DNA from: Rhizobium sp. 007
GTDB taxonomy: Bacteria > Pseudomonadota > Alphaproteobacteria > Rhizobiales > Rhizobiaceae
DNA: 64,000 bases
Assembly: GCF_015353075.1 (NCBI RefSeq)
Contig: NZ_CP064187.1
Location: 2,790,001-2,854,000 of the forward strand
Direction of reading: 5' to 3'
Positions 27,481-36,694 of the stretch are shown here, in pieces. The position numbers were made by a program, and so were the translations under genes. The notes beneath the pieces are model-generated. The model had not been told where the DNA came from, searched no databases, and saw nothing but the letters and a program-made list of their open reading frames with translations. Numbering within the stretch: the first letter of the stretch is position 1; every line of letters begins with the position of its first letter.

Positions 27481-28574
27481 GCAACAACGATATCGAGCTT
27501 CTTTCTGTCAGCAAGCAATTCGGCGCCAACTGCATCGTCGACGACATCAACCTTGTCGTTCCGAAAGGCAAGTTCGTCAGCATCCTCGGCCCCTCCGGAT
27601 GCGGAAAGACAACGACGTTGAATATGATCGCCGGATTCGAAAAACCCTCGAGCGGAGAGATCCGCATCCGGGGTCGCAACCAGGCAGGAGTCCGCCCGGA
27701 GGCTCGCAAGATCGGGCTCGTCTTCCAGAACTACGCGCTGTTCCCACACATGACGGTCGCGCAAAATGTCGGTTTTGGCCTCAAAATGCAGGGCAAACCA
27801 CGCCAAGACATCTCTGAGGAAGTCGCGCGCGCCTTGAAAAGCGTTCATCTCGAGGGCTTCGAAAAGCGCTATCCGAAAGAGCTGTCGGGCGGTCAGCAGC
27901 AGAGAGTGGCGGTCGCCCGTGCCATTGCGCCGTCACCCTCTGTCCTGCTTCTCGACGAACCGCTTTCCAACCTCGATTTGAAGCTTCGCGAGGCCATGCG
28001 TGTCGAGTTGAAGGAAATCCAGCAAGAGCTCGGCATGACTTTCGTCTATGTGACGCATGACCAGGAAGAAGCGATGGCGATGTCCGACCGGATCATCGTC
28101 ATGCAAGGCGGTGTCGTGGCGCAGGAAGGTTCGCCGGCGGACATCTACAATCAACCGAAAACATCCTTTGTGGCGGACTTCATAGGCAAGTCCAATATCC
28201 TGCCGGTTTCGGGTCTGGATGACACTGCAATCGATGACGCGTGCGTGCGTGTATTGCTCGGAGAAGCAAGCCTTCCGATCATCGCCGCTTGGCCGCAGGA
28301 CCTCGTTCCGGGCAAGGCCCGGTTCTGTTGCATAAGGCCCGAGGCAGTCAGGCTTGCAGATGCTGCAGGCGATATGGATGGGCCTGTGAACCTCCTGACG
28401 GCATCCGTCCAGAAGGTCGTCAACCTCGGCGCCTATCTGGAGGCCTGGTTGTCCGTGAATGATGAGACGACGTTAAAATCCATGATCCGCTCCACGCGCC
28501 TGGACATGCTTTCTGTTGGCAGTCGCGTTGAACTTGCCATTGCCCATTCCGCGGTCCAGTTGCTCGAGCAATAG
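27477..28574 (+). CDS. ABC transporter ATP-binding protein, PotA/PotG type
   Basis: 365 residues. Walker A GPSGCGKTT (39-47), signature LSGGQQQRVAVARA (about 137) and Walker B LLLDEPLSNLD (about 157) are all present. A C-terminal TOBE-like domain (about 285-360) is usual for the PotA/MalK group. It drives uptake with the two permeases. It closes the importer operon; the next gene has its own promoter-like site. Confidence 0.93.
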   Translation: MSNNDIELLSVSKQFGANCIVDDINLVVPKGKFVSILGPSGCGKTTTLNMIAGFEKPSSGEIRIRGRNQAGVRPEARKIGLVFQNYALFPHMTVAQNVGFGLKMQGKPRQDISEEVARALKSVHLEGFEKRYPKELSGGQQQRVAVARAIAPSPSVLLLDEPLSNLDLKLREAMRVELKEIQQELGMTFVYVTHDQEEAMAMSDRIIVMQGGVVAQEGSPADIYNQPKTSFVADFIGKSNILPVSGLDDTAIDDACVRVLLGEASLPIIAAWPQDLVPGKARFCCIRPEAVRLADAAGDMDGPVNLLTASVQKVVNLGAYLEAWLSVNDETTLKSMIRSTRLDMLSVGSRVELAIAHSAVQLLEQ

Positions 28575-28593
28575 CTCAATTAATAACAATCCT

Positions 28594-28623
28594 ATATCAA
28601 TAACTAATAATTGATATTGGAAA
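28594..28623 (+). promoter_or_regulatory. Promoter/operator of the dioxygenase gene sharing the ABC-operon motif
   Basis: ATATCAAT (28594-28601) and ATTGATAT (28610-28617) form an inverted repeat, and ATATTGGAAA (28614-28623) starts exactly 20 bases after ATATCAAT, as in 24644/24664. This suggests that the same regulator controls importer and enzymes. Confidence 0.65.
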
Positions 28624-28690
28624 CCTCATCGAACCCTTGGCTAGACTTCATGCGATCCCAAGTCCGGGATCTCCTAAAGGAGGCACAAGA

Positions 28691-29560
28691 ATGCTCACCA
28701 GAACGAAGGTTTCCGCGGTCCAGAACTCTAACAATGTCTGCGCCGACATCGTTGGGTTCGACTTCTCCAACTATGACGACAAAGACATTGCCGCAGTCCG
28801 GTCATACTGGCTGCAATACGGCGTTGTCCGCTTTCGCGCAGCCCATATCACCGATCAACAGCAGGTGGATTTTTCCCGTCACTTCGGCGACTTCGTCATC
28901 CACCCGAAGCAGTTGCAGGAAGGCGGACACCCTACGCACCGTGAGATCCTGGTAATCAGCAATGTGATGAGGGACGGCAAGCCAAGCGGCGCGCTCGGCA
29001 ACAGCGAAGCAACCTGGCATACCGATACCTGGTTCTACGAACGTCCGCCGGCAGGAGCAATCCTCAGAGCGATCGAAGTCCCTCCTTCCGGAGGCGATAC
29101 ATATTTTCTGTCGACCTACCGTGCTTGCGAAACGCTTCCCGACGAACTGCGCAAGGCTATCGATGGACGCCAGATCTTCTTCCAGAACGTCTACGACAAA
29201 ACCGGCAAACTGCGCCTTGGAAAATCCGAGCCGAAGAGCCGTGATTTTCGCGAGTGGAGCGGCGTCGTCCATCCCCTGGTCCGGACCCACGGCGAGACAG
29301 GACGCAAGGCTCTCTACCTAGGCGGCACGTCCGAGGGATCCTGGATCGTCGGCATGCCGCTCGACGAGAGCAGCGATCTGATCACAAAGCTCTGGGAACA
29401 CGCGACCGGTAGTGCCGCCGAAGTCTTCATCCAGAAATGGGAGGTGGGCGACATCATGATGTGGGACAACCGCTGCACGATGCACCGGCGCGACTCCTTC
29501 GATCCGAACACCATCCGCATCATGCATCGGACGACGACCGCCGGCGAACGCCCGATCTGA
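28691..29560 (+). CDS. TauD/TfdA-family Fe(II)/2-oxoglutarate-dependent dioxygenase
   Basis: 289 residues from the ATG at 28691, preceded by AAAGGAGG; an upstream in-frame start lacks such a site. Iron ligands are H110 and D112 (ATWHTDTWF) and H265 (TMHRRDSF); an Arg near the end (RIMHR) should bind 2-oxoglutarate. Such enzymes hydroxylate carbon next to a heteroatom and release, for example, an amine, sulfite or phenol. It probably acts on the compound imported by the upstream ABC system. It is followed by RraA-like and nitrilase-family genes. Confidence 0.85.
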   Translation: MLTRTKVSAVQNSNNVCADIVGFDFSNYDDKDIAAVRSYWLQYGVVRFRAAHITDQQQVDFSRHFGDFVIHPKQLQEGGHPTHREILVISNVMRDGKPSGALGNSEATWHTDTWFYERPPAGAILRAIEVPPSGGDTYFLSTYRACETLPDELRKAIDGRQIFFQNVYDKTGKLRLGKSEPKSRDFREWSGVVHPLVRTHGETGRKALYLGGTSEGSWIVGMPLDESSDLITKLWEHATGSAAEVFIQKWEVGDIMMWDNRCTMHRRDSFDPNTIRIMHRTTTAGERPI

Positions 29561-29594
29561 CGCACAATGATAGAGACGATCGGAGTTTTGTCGA

Positions 29595-30245
29595 ATGACT
29601 GAACCATACCGCATGAGAACGCGGCCAAAGGCCATTCCGCAATCATTGCGAACCCTCCTTGCGGATGTCGAAACCGCAACCATCGGCCATTTCGAATATG
29701 TCGGATTCGTGGGCGCGTGTATCACCCCCGTCTTTCCGGCAAAGGCGATTGGAACGGCGATCACGGTGGCCGCACCAGGCCGCGATGGAACCGTCATCTA
29801 CAAGGCCATCGATCTGCTTACCCCGGGAGATGCTCTCGTCATCTCCCGGGTTGATCAGGACGACGTTGCCTGCGTCGGCGGCGGTGTCGTGGCAGCTGCC
29901 CGCGCGCGCGGAGCGGTGGCCGTCATCGTCGATGGACCCTGCACGGACGTCGAAGAGATTCGGGCCAGCCAGTTTCCAGTCTGGTGCCGCGGCGTCTCAT
30001 CCAAGACGACGAGCCGTCGGCACCAGATCGGCGGCGCAATCAACGTCCCAATTGCGTGCGGTGGTGCAGCCGTGCTGCCGGGCTATGCAGTCCTCGCCGA
30101 TCACGAGGGCGTCTTCGTTGCCGAACCCTCGCATATGCGCCGCGTCGCCGACTTTGCTCTCAGACGACAACGGCATTCGCTTCAGCTGCGGCCCCATCTT
30201 GAGGCCGGCCGTTCCATCTTTGATTTGGACCAGGTCGTATCATGA
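29595..30245 (+). CDS. RraA-family (HMG/CHA aldolase-like) protein
   Basis: 216 residues with the RraA fold signature: ALVISRVDQDDVACVGGGVVA (about 79-98), then AVIVDGPCTDVEEIR (about 111-125) and a conserved PVWCRG. Family members include the RNase E inhibitor RraA and 4-hydroxy-4-methyl-2-oxoglutarate/oxaloacetate aldolases. In this catabolic context an aldolase or decarboxylase of a 2-oxo acid is more likely than RNase E control. It overlaps the next gene by four bases (ATGA, 30242-30245). Confidence 0.8.
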   Translation: MTEPYRMRTRPKAIPQSLRTLLADVETATIGHFEYVGFVGACITPVFPAKAIGTAITVAAPGRDGTVIYKAIDLLTPGDALVISRVDQDDVACVGGGVVAAARARGAVAVIVDGPCTDVEEIRASQFPVWCRGVSSKTTSRRHQIGGAINVPIACGGAAVLPGYAVLADHEGVFVAEPSHMRRVADFALRRQRHSLQLRPHLEAGRSIFDLDQVVS

Positions 30246-31186
30246 AAATTTCCCTCATCCAGATGAATTCCCAGCCCGACCGCGATCTCAACCTGCACGC
30301 TGCCGAGACCCTGATGCACCAGGCAATGGAACGCGATAGACCAGACCTCATGGTGCTTCCGGAGCATTTCGACTGGTCCGGTGGAACCGCTGCTGAGAAG
30401 CTCGCCGCAGCCGACGACATGCCGGGCGGCAAGGCCTATCGAATGCTGCAGGAATTCGCGGCTCGAGAACAGATCTGGATTCACGGCGGAAGTCTGCTCG
30501 AAAGGATCGGAGGAAGTTCAAAGATATATAACACGACGGTGGTTTTCGACCCAAAGGGTCGGGAGGTCGGACGCTACCGCAAAATACATCTATTCGACAT
30601 CGAAGCGCCGGATGGCAAGATCTATTGTGAATCCGAGAAAGTGGCCCCTGGCGATAGACTCTTCATCTACGAAGCGCACGGCTTTAGGATCGGCTGCGCC
30701 ATCTGTTACGATCTTCGTTTCCCCCGACTCTTCGATGCGCTTTCGAGTGCAGGTGTCGATGTCGTCATTCTACCAGCAGCCTTTACGCTGCAAACGGGTA
30801 AGGACCATTGGGAAGTACTCTGCCGTGCGCGTTCTATCGAACTCCAGGCCTATTTCGTCGCCTGCGGACAATGGGGTGGCTATGTCGCAGCGAATGGGGA
30901 ACGGCGTTTCACCTATGGCAATTCTCTTGTCTGTGATCCCTGGGGCCAAGTGATCGCCCGTGCGGCCGACCAGGTCGGTATGCTTGCTACTCACATCGAT
31001 CGGGCTCGCGTTACGGCGGTCCGGCAGCTCATTCCGACCGCATCGCACAGGACAAACTTCGAAGGATTGGCTCGAACGTCCCTCGATCGCGGTATCGCCG
31101 GCTCGTGCAGTTGTTGCTCCTGTACCGGTAGGCGACGTGACGGTGCTCCAAATTCTTGTAGTGGCGAGACGACGAGACACCCGTAG
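30242..31186 (+). CDS. Carbon-nitrogen hydrolase (nitrilase superfamily, omega-amidase/amidase-like)
   Basis: 314 residues with the catalytic triad in place: E41 (LPEHFDW), K114 (RYRKIHLFD) and C155 (CAICYDLRFP). The CYDLRFP context points to the Nit2/omega-amidase or N-carbamoyl-amide branch rather than true nitrilases. It is translationally coupled to the RraA-like gene. The last ~40 residues (Ser/Cys/Arg-rich) do not look like the family and may come from a frame change near the 3' end. Hydrolysis of an amide in the same pathway is inferred. Confidence 0.85.
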   Translation: MKISLIQMNSQPDRDLNLHAAETLMHQAMERDRPDLMVLPEHFDWSGGTAAEKLAAADDMPGGKAYRMLQEFAAREQIWIHGGSLLERIGGSSKIYNTTVVFDPKGREVGRYRKIHLFDIEAPDGKIYCESEKVAPGDRLFIYEAHGFRIGCAICYDLRFPRLFDALSSAGVDVVILPAAFTLQTGKDHWEVLCRARSIELQAYFVACGQWGGYVAANGERRFTYGNSLVCDPWGQVIARAADQVGMLATHIDRARVTAVRQLIPTASHRTNFEGLARTSLDRGIAGSCSCCSCTGRRRDGAPNSCSGETTRHP

Positions 31187-31230
31187 ACTTCGCCGTAGCC
31201 ATCGTCCGTCCGCCCAACCGGATAAAAATC

Positions 31231-31419
31231 ATGACTCCCTCAATAGCCCAAAGGATCGGCGAATATATCGCCGCGGAATCTTTCTCGCGTCTTCCGCCGG
31301 AGGTCATTCACAAGAGCAAGCTTTGCATAATGGATTCGATTGGCTGCCTGTTCGGCGCGCGTAATCTGCCAGTTGGTCCGCTTCGTCTCAGGAGCCGTTT
31401 AAGGGGCGCAACCGCATAG
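31231..31419 (+). pseudogene. Truncated N-terminus of an MmgE/PrpD-family protein
   Basis: The first ~44 codons (SIAQRIGEYIAAESFSRLPP .. CIMDSIGCLFGA) match the start of MmgE/PrpD proteins (2-methylcitrate dehydratase/isomerase group), which are normally ~450 residues. After about 31365 the match is lost and a stop follows at 31417-31419. It has a separate full-length paralogue at 33616. It marks the end of the intact part of the upstream operon. Confidence 0.65.
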
Positions 31420-31826
31420 CGGGTGGAATCTATGCTTATAAGTCGCCGGTCAGGCGACGCGATCGGTTCCGCAGATGCGGCTGAAAAGCGGACAGGTTGT
31501 TTAGCATAAGAGGATTGGCACGCAGCAGTATGCCTATCCTGCGGGGATGCCGGCTAACCGGGTTCCCTGAGGTTGACCTTGCCCGGCAACGTCACTGTAG
31601 CTGCGACGGTGCCACCCGGCGTTAGGACCGGAGTGGCATTTAACTCTTAAGCGCCAGCCAGTTCAGACGGCTCCGCGCCATTCTCCGCACAATGAAGATC
31701 CGTAGGACTAAGAAAGTTTAATATTGGAAGTTCGCGTGCCTTTTTATACGGCTTATCCCGTTTGCATAGGGGCAGCGCATGAGCGACATTAAGCGCTTAG
31801 CTTTAGCGCTAGAGCGGATCACGGAC
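31420..31826. other. Gene-free stretch after the truncated prpD-like fragment
   Basis: About 400 bases. A small perfect hairpin is at 31442-31458 (GTCGCC, GGTCA, GGCGAC). A short minus-strand frame (about 31570-31650, TPVLTPGGTVAATVTLPGKV) looks coding-like but is unrecognised. It may be scar DNA from the event that cut the prpD-like gene; no insertion-sequence ends were identified. Confidence 0.4.
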
Positions 31827-32279
31827 TTAGCCTTGGCGGGAAAGGAAGCGTTGCTGAGCTTCCTCGATGTCATTCATGGGAATGCAGCGAGCCGACCACG
31901 AGTAGTTGACTGCTGCACCGGAGAACACCGTCTTTCCCGATACCACGTCGAACCTGCTCACCGTCCATTGGAGGAGAGAACCCAGCCCAATGATCGGCTT
32001 TTGACAGCCAAATCGCACGCATTCGAACGCAACGGATTTGGAGGCCGGGGTGCAGCTAAATCCCAGGGTACGGAGTTTCGCGGCCATCGCGACTTCGTTT
32101 CCGTCCACTTCGGCAGCCAGTTTCTGCACGAACGCTTCGTAGTCCTTGAGAACGAGTGGCAATGGAGCGAGTGCGTCGTTTCGAACGTCCCCAGCTCGCG
32201 CACTGCTCCAGCATCCAAAGCAGGCTAAGAGGACGAGTGCCAGACCGCTTGGTGTTACGAGCCTCGATTTATTGGTCAC
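31827..32279 (-). CDS. Putative secreted/periplasmic protein of unknown function
   Basis: 150 residues. The N-terminus (SRLVTPSGLALVLLACFGCWSSARA) is a signal peptide, possibly with a lipobox-like Cys near residue 23. The mature part has several Cys (CTPASKS, ECVRFGC, ARC) that could form disulfides. No family recognised. It stands alone between the prpD remnant and the cyclodeaminase-like gene, on the opposite strand from both. Confidence 0.5.
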   Translation of the reverse strand: MTNKSRLVTPSGLALVLLACFGCWSSARAGDVRNDALAPLPLVLKDYEAFVQKLAAEVDGNEVAMAAKLRTLGFSCTPASKSVAFECVRFGCQKPIIGLGSLLQWTVSRFDVVSGKTVFSGAAVNYSWSARCIPMNDIEEAQQRFLSRQG

Positions 32280-32510
32280 AACATTGCCTCATCGCCCCAT
32301 CCCGCCCCAATATCGGCGCAGGGAATGCTCGTCATCCCTCAACACTAGATTTGGCTAGTACCTGTCCGAACCGGATAAGCCTTTTTTATCCACACAAGCA
32401 TCCCTCCGACAACAAAAACATGTCCCAATCTTTCCTTTAACGGCCGCCACCGAAGTGCGAGATTCTCGTAGCCACATTTGTTGGATGTGGGACCCCAATG
32501 GAGGATAGCG

Positions 32511-33587
32511 ATGGAGACCGTAGCCGGATATTTTTCGCATACTGAAATGGCATGTCTCGGCGTCCGCCTCAATGTGGATGATCTTCACAAGGCCGCCAAA
32601 GAGGCTTGGTCCGACATGCGTCTCGGACGGGCACACGGCCTGAAATCCGTCCTGTCCTTCAGTGAAGCCGACCTTTGGAAGCAAGCGGAGTTTCAGCCCT
32701 ATCGTGACGAACTCAAGGGCGAGCGATTGGGCTGGAAGCTCTCTGCGCTCTCCAGCGTCGGAGGCCGGTATGCTGCCGTCAAAGTGGTCGGCGCCAATGC
32801 AATAAACCGCCGCTTTGGCAGACCCCGTTCTGCCTCGACGATCATTCTCCTCGACAGCTTCACGCTGCGTCCCCTTTGCGTGATGGATGCGACAGAAATC
32901 TCCGCAGCACGAACGGCAACCTACGCCTCGGTCGCCCTCGAGCGCTTCTTCTCAAAGGAAAACGACCTATCCATATTTCTCTTCGGAGCCGGGCCAATTG
33001 CAGAGGAAATCGTCAGGGCACTTGCCCACTTTGGAAAGGACATCATCTCGACAATCTACGTGCGCAGCCGATCGGGAGCTTCCGCGCAGCGGCTGGTCGA
33101 AAAACATGGACCGACCGCCGGAGTTCCGCTTGAGGCTGCTTCGGACAATCGCAAGCTGCGGGATTGCCGCTTCGTAATCACCGCCTCCAATGCCAGCGCA
33201 CCCGTCTTCGCAGCGCCGGATATATTCGCGAATGCCGTTCTTCTGCATCTTGGCGGAGACGAAACACCTGTCGACCACATTCAAACGGTTCTTCGGTCAG
33301 GCCTCGCAGTCTGCGACGACGTTTCCATGGTATCCCGGCGCAACTCACAAAGCCTTGCGCTCTATTTCTCGCGGATGGGCGCAACGCTGGAGCAACTTGG
33401 CCCTTTCCTCGGGATCACCGGCTTTAAAGACGTCGCTGATGTTAAAGACGTGCCGGACCGCCCGATCCTGATCACCTGCGTCGGTCTGCCGATGCTCGAC
33501 CTCTATGTCGCCGCCCACGTCTACGAAACCTGGCTCAAGCCCGGCGCTGGCGCAGCGCCATCTTCCGGCGCGCCCGTTCGCGGGTAA
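32511..33587 (+). CDS. Ornithine cyclodeaminase / mu-crystallin family protein
   Basis: 358 residues. The start at 32511 is set by GGAGG eight bases upstream; a TTG at 32478 is less likely. The Rossmann NAD(P) motif is IFLFGAGPIAEEIVRAL (about 151-167), with upstream VKVVGANAINR and SRxxxA-type helices (ATEISAARTATYASV) of the family. Members deaminate ornithine to proline or reduce cyclic imines and ketimines, so it fits a polyamine or amino-acid derivative pathway. It is followed closely by an MmgE/PrpD gene. Confidence 0.82.
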   Translation: METVAGYFSHTEMACLGVRLNVDDLHKAAKEAWSDMRLGRAHGLKSVLSFSEADLWKQAEFQPYRDELKGERLGWKLSALSSVGGRYAAVKVVGANAINRRFGRPRSASTIILLDSFTLRPLCVMDATEISAARTATYASVALERFFSKENDLSIFLFGAGPIAEEIVRALAHFGKDIISTIYVRSRSGASAQRLVEKHGPTAGVPLEAASDNRKLRDCRFVITASNASAPVFAAPDIFANAVLLHLGGDETPVDHIQTVLRSGLAVCDDVSMVSRRNSQSLALYFSRMGATLEQLGPFLGITGFKDVADVKDVPDRPILITCVGLPMLDLYVAAHVYETWLKPGAGAAPSSGAPVRG

Positions 33588-33615
33588 GTGGAAACTGTGG
33601 TGCGCGGAGGCACAA

Positions 33616-34965
33616 ATGTATACGACGCAGATCCTGGCAGATCATCTGATGACCTATCCGTCCGCCGCATTGCCAACCGAGGCGAGACAAAGCGCCCTCT
33701 GCTGCATTCTGGACGCGGTGACTGCAGCAGTGGTCGGAAGCGAGATCGGCGGTGCACAGGTGGCGCGCGCGATCGCCCGGCAAGAATTTGGAGTCGGCCG
33801 CGCACCGATCTGGTTTACCGGTGAAAGCCTGGGGACAACGGCTGCGGCCTTCTGCAACGCCGCCTCGGCATCCACGCTCGATTTCGACGACGGTCATCGC
33901 GGGGCTCGCGGTCATCCTGGTGCAGCCGTCGTGCCCGTGGCTTTGTCGGTGGCTTGTGAGACCGATGCGCCCGCCGACGAAATCCTAGCCGCCGTTGCTC
34001 TCGGATATGAGGCCGGTATCCGTGTTGCTGTCGCGCAAAATCCGGATGCCATAAGGAGCCGGCAATCTGGACGCTGGACAGGGTATGGCGCCGTCGCCGC
34101 GGCCGGGCGTCTCTACGGCACCGGTCCGGCAGCACTCGCCCAGGCTCTTTCGATTGCCGGAGTACTGGCCCCGAACCAGGAGGCAAACGGAAGCTCGGGC
34201 TACGCTAAATGCACTGGAAATGACGTCAAGGAAGGCATCCCGTGGAGCGTGGTAACCGGGCTCCTCGCATTGCAGCTCGCCGAGCGGGGATTTACAGGCC
34301 CGCTGGATCTGCTCGATCACCATTCACATTTCGATCCGTTGGTCATCACTGCAAGCTTTGAGCAACCGATGGAAATCTCAAATGTCTATTTCAAACCATA
34401 CTCCTGCTGCCGCTACATCCATCCTGCTCTTGACTCGCTTGCGGCAGTCTTTCGCCGTGTCGACTTTACGCCAAAGAAGGTCGTTTCAGTAGACGTGCGT
34501 ACATTTCAGTGGGCGCTTCGGCTTGCCAATTCTGTCTCGCCGAAGACCTTGACCGATATCCAATACAGCCTCCCCTATTGCATCGCGATTGCCGCCATCG
34601 ATGGAATTGCGGCACTTGCGCCGATTGGCGAAGCCCAACTCGCCAGACCAGACCTATGCGACTTCGCCCGAAAGGTGCATCTGTTGGTCGACCACGACAT
34701 CGACAGGCGCTTCCCCACGGAAACGCTCGCATATTTGAGCCTGCACACAAGCGATGGTACGACAGTGACCTCTGACGTCACGGCGCCACGCGGCGACAAG
34801 GCGCGGCCGATGGATTGGGATGAGCTTGTCGACAAGTTTCGCGGAGCGACCCGGAAGAATCTCTCTCCTAAGGCGCAACGCACTATTCTGAACGGGCTTT
34901 CGGCAATGAACAGAGGAGACGCCGCTCCTTTCCTCCAATGCCTGCGTATGCCGTTAATTCAGTGA
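33616..34965 (+). CDS. MmgE/PrpD family protein
   Basis: 449 residues from the ATG at 33616 with GGAGG upstream; the frame runs open further left within the cyclodeaminase gene. Family features are FCNAASASTLDFDDGHRG (about 76-93), GYEAGIRVAVA (about 131) and KPYSCCRYIHPALDSL (about 258-273, the conserved K.Y..CR..H). PrpD dehydrates 2-methylcitrate, but relatives act in itaconate, iminodisuccinate and other catabolic routes. Lying with dioxygenase, RraA and amidase genes, it probably serves the same pathway. Confidence 0.85.
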   Translation: MYTTQILADHLMTYPSAALPTEARQSALCCILDAVTAAVVGSEIGGAQVARAIARQEFGVGRAPIWFTGESLGTTAAAFCNAASASTLDFDDGHRGARGHPGAAVVPVALSVACETDAPADEILAAVALGYEAGIRVAVAQNPDAIRSRQSGRWTGYGAVAAAGRLYGTGPAALAQALSIAGVLAPNQEANGSSGYAKCTGNDVKEGIPWSVVTGLLALQLAERGFTGPLDLLDHHSHFDPLVITASFEQPMEISNVYFKPYSCCRYIHPALDSLAAVFRRVDFTPKKVVSVDVRTFQWALRLANSVSPKTLTDIQYSLPYCIAIAAIDGIAALAPIGEAQLARPDLCDFARKVHLLVDHDIDRRFPTETLAYLSLHTSDGTTVTSDVTAPRGDKARPMDWDELVDKFRGATRKNLSPKAQRTILNGLSAMNRGDAAPFLQCLRMPLIQ

Positions 34966-35017
34966 AATCGTTCGCGCCTTCAGTCGGCAACGTCCGCCGG
35001 CGGCATCTATCGCTCCA

Positions 35018-35625
35018 TCAAAGAAAAGTTAGCGTTAAGGTGACTTCCAGTGCTTCCTCGTTGTCGCTTGCCGCGATTTGTGCTGACACTCCTCTTAGGG
35101 CCCAAACTTGGATCAAGTTAAGCTGGTATCCGATCTTTTGATTGAATTGGTGTTTTTCGATCGAGACTTCATATCGGGAGACCAGAGGTGATTTCGACCA
35201 ACCGGGTGACTCAGGCTCTTGCCGAACTGGACGAACTGCAAAGCCTTGACCAACGAACCATCGACGGCTCTCCTCGAGATCCGCGATGCTACTCAGAATG
35301 CGAAAGATGCAGACGTCGAAGTCTTTCGTAAGCCGCATTGCCGGCCAATCGACCTGTGAAAGATCGGGCCTTGCTTTCGCAGCCGTTCTCCTTTTTTCAG
35401 GCAAGCGCGCACGTCAGGAAATCTTTGAATTGATTCTCTATAGCCGGCACCTGCCTGTGGAAGGTCATACGCCGGCCGCCCGTTCATAAGGAAAGGAAAA
35501 TCCTTCTCGTTGGATAGTCGATGATAGGCAATGTCGGCCGCATTGACAGGTGAACCAAGGACCATCACTCCTACAGACGTGGCGGCCAAAAGGCTCTTTC
35601 GCGGGAGCTTAATTCGCCTGATCAT
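35018..35625 (-). pseudogene. Frameshifted exported protein, paralogue of the next gene
   Basis: The start at 35625 gives MIRRIKLPRKSLLAATSVGV, a signal peptide ending near VNA|AD, then DIAYHRLSNEKDFPFLMNGR. Around 35300-35400 coding passes to another frame (DLSQVDWPAMRLTKDFDVCIF .. RRWFVGQGFAVRPV) that runs to a stop at 35018-35020. One indel explains both. The C-terminal part aligns with the protein at 35735 (W..xFN/RLTKDFDVCIFRI .. WxxxxxxxV). Function unknown. Confidence 0.55.
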
Positions 35626-35734
35626 ATGTCTTTCCGCTTTTCTGCGCGCTTTAATCTTCGACAAAAAACCGTCTCATTGAATACAAATGACTGGGTTTTT
35701 AAATATACCTCAAAGAATCCATGTTTATTTATGT

Positions 35735-36310
35735 TTACTCTCTTTCCACTGTAACTTGAAAATCCTCTAACCTTCGTCCTTTATAGTAGGCTATAAAACC
35801 GAAGGCGTACGGTGTTAATATGTATGGAATAGTTACCTCTACTGTGTTCCATTTTATTTTGCATTTCTGGTTTACTTTACGACATACGAATCCTAGCGTA
35901 TGCCCATCGGGACCTAACCGAGAATAAGGTGATTTCACCAGTTTGATATCGAATTGAGAAAGCCATTCTCTGATTTTGTCTTCGCTTTGAAGTTCTTCAA
36001 TGATCCTAAAAAAGCACACCCAGAGGTCGCTTTTTTCGTTAAACGCCTGCCAATATGGTTCCAAGACGAGTTTGGATTTTGGATCGATGCAGCTCTGCAC
36101 CGTCGACCATTCCGAGATCGAGTGAGCCAAGTCCGGCTCGCCGCTCGCTTCGGCAACCCGATCAATGTCGCTAGTTTGTGATGCCAGGGTCAGCTTGCTA
36201 CCAAGCAGAGAAAGTGTGAAAACAATCGCTGCGGCGACGCGGACAGCTGTTAACTGATTGAAAATGTCCCCCACGGGCGTACCTGAAGGCGTGATGTCGG
36301 CATTATCCAT
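35735..36310 (-). CDS. Putative exported protein of unknown function, paralogue of 35018-35625
   Basis: 191 residues from the ATG at 36310 (GGGG upstream); a longer start at 36376 is possible. A hydrophobic segment (RVAAAIVFTLSLLGSKLTLAS) acts as signal or anchor. The mature part has WQAFNEKSDLWVCFFRIIEE and KIREWLSQFDIKLV, shared in pattern with the neighbouring broken copy, so the two arose by tandem duplication. The DNA is visibly AT-richer than its surroundings, which suggests transfer. No known domain. Confidence 0.55.
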   Translation of the reverse strand: MDNADITPSGTPVGDIFNQLTAVRVAAAIVFTLSLLGSKLTLASQTSDIDRVAEASGEPDLAHSISEWSTVQSCIDPKSKLVLEPYWQAFNEKSDLWVCFFRIIEELQSEDKIREWLSQFDIKLVKSPYSRLGPDGHTLGFVCRKVNQKCKIKWNTVEVTIPYILTPYAFGFIAYYKGRRLEDFQVTVERE

Positions 36311-36376
36311 GTCGCCCCACTCTGCACATAAGACATGGGGGGGCCACTTATTCACTCCAGGTTGCTGTGATTTCAA

Positions 36377-36694
36377 TGCAATCTCAAGAGATATTTTTCC
36401 GGGATACTAGTTTTGCGAGATATGTGGATAGCGGATCATAACCCAAGCGCCGCGGATGCCTAAACGCCCATGTCGCGAGCTTGCTGATCTGATGTCCGAC
36501 TCGTTTGAAATTGTGATCCCGCGTGTATTTCCGGCCATGACGAGTATCGGCGGGAATATGCCGGGATCTCACAGACCGCAGATACCAGACCCATACCCGA
36601 GTTTACTTCCAAGTATGGGCCAAGTTTTTGTCAATTAAAGGCTTTTTGAAATTATTTATATTGGTCAGCACCAAGCTTTGTTTGGGTCCTTCCG
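36377..36694. other. Gene-free AT-rich stretch before the amidohydrolase 3' end
   Basis: 318 bases. A 61-codon plus-strand frame and an overlapping minus-strand frame exist, but neither has a ribosome-binding site or a recognisable product. No clear terminator hairpin was seen. It should carry the promoter for the exported-protein gene to its left. Confidence 0.4.

Noticed and set aside
31420..31826. Possible insertion-sequence remnant or riboswitch
   Set aside because: No inverted ends, transposase frame or known riboswitch core could be identified by eye.
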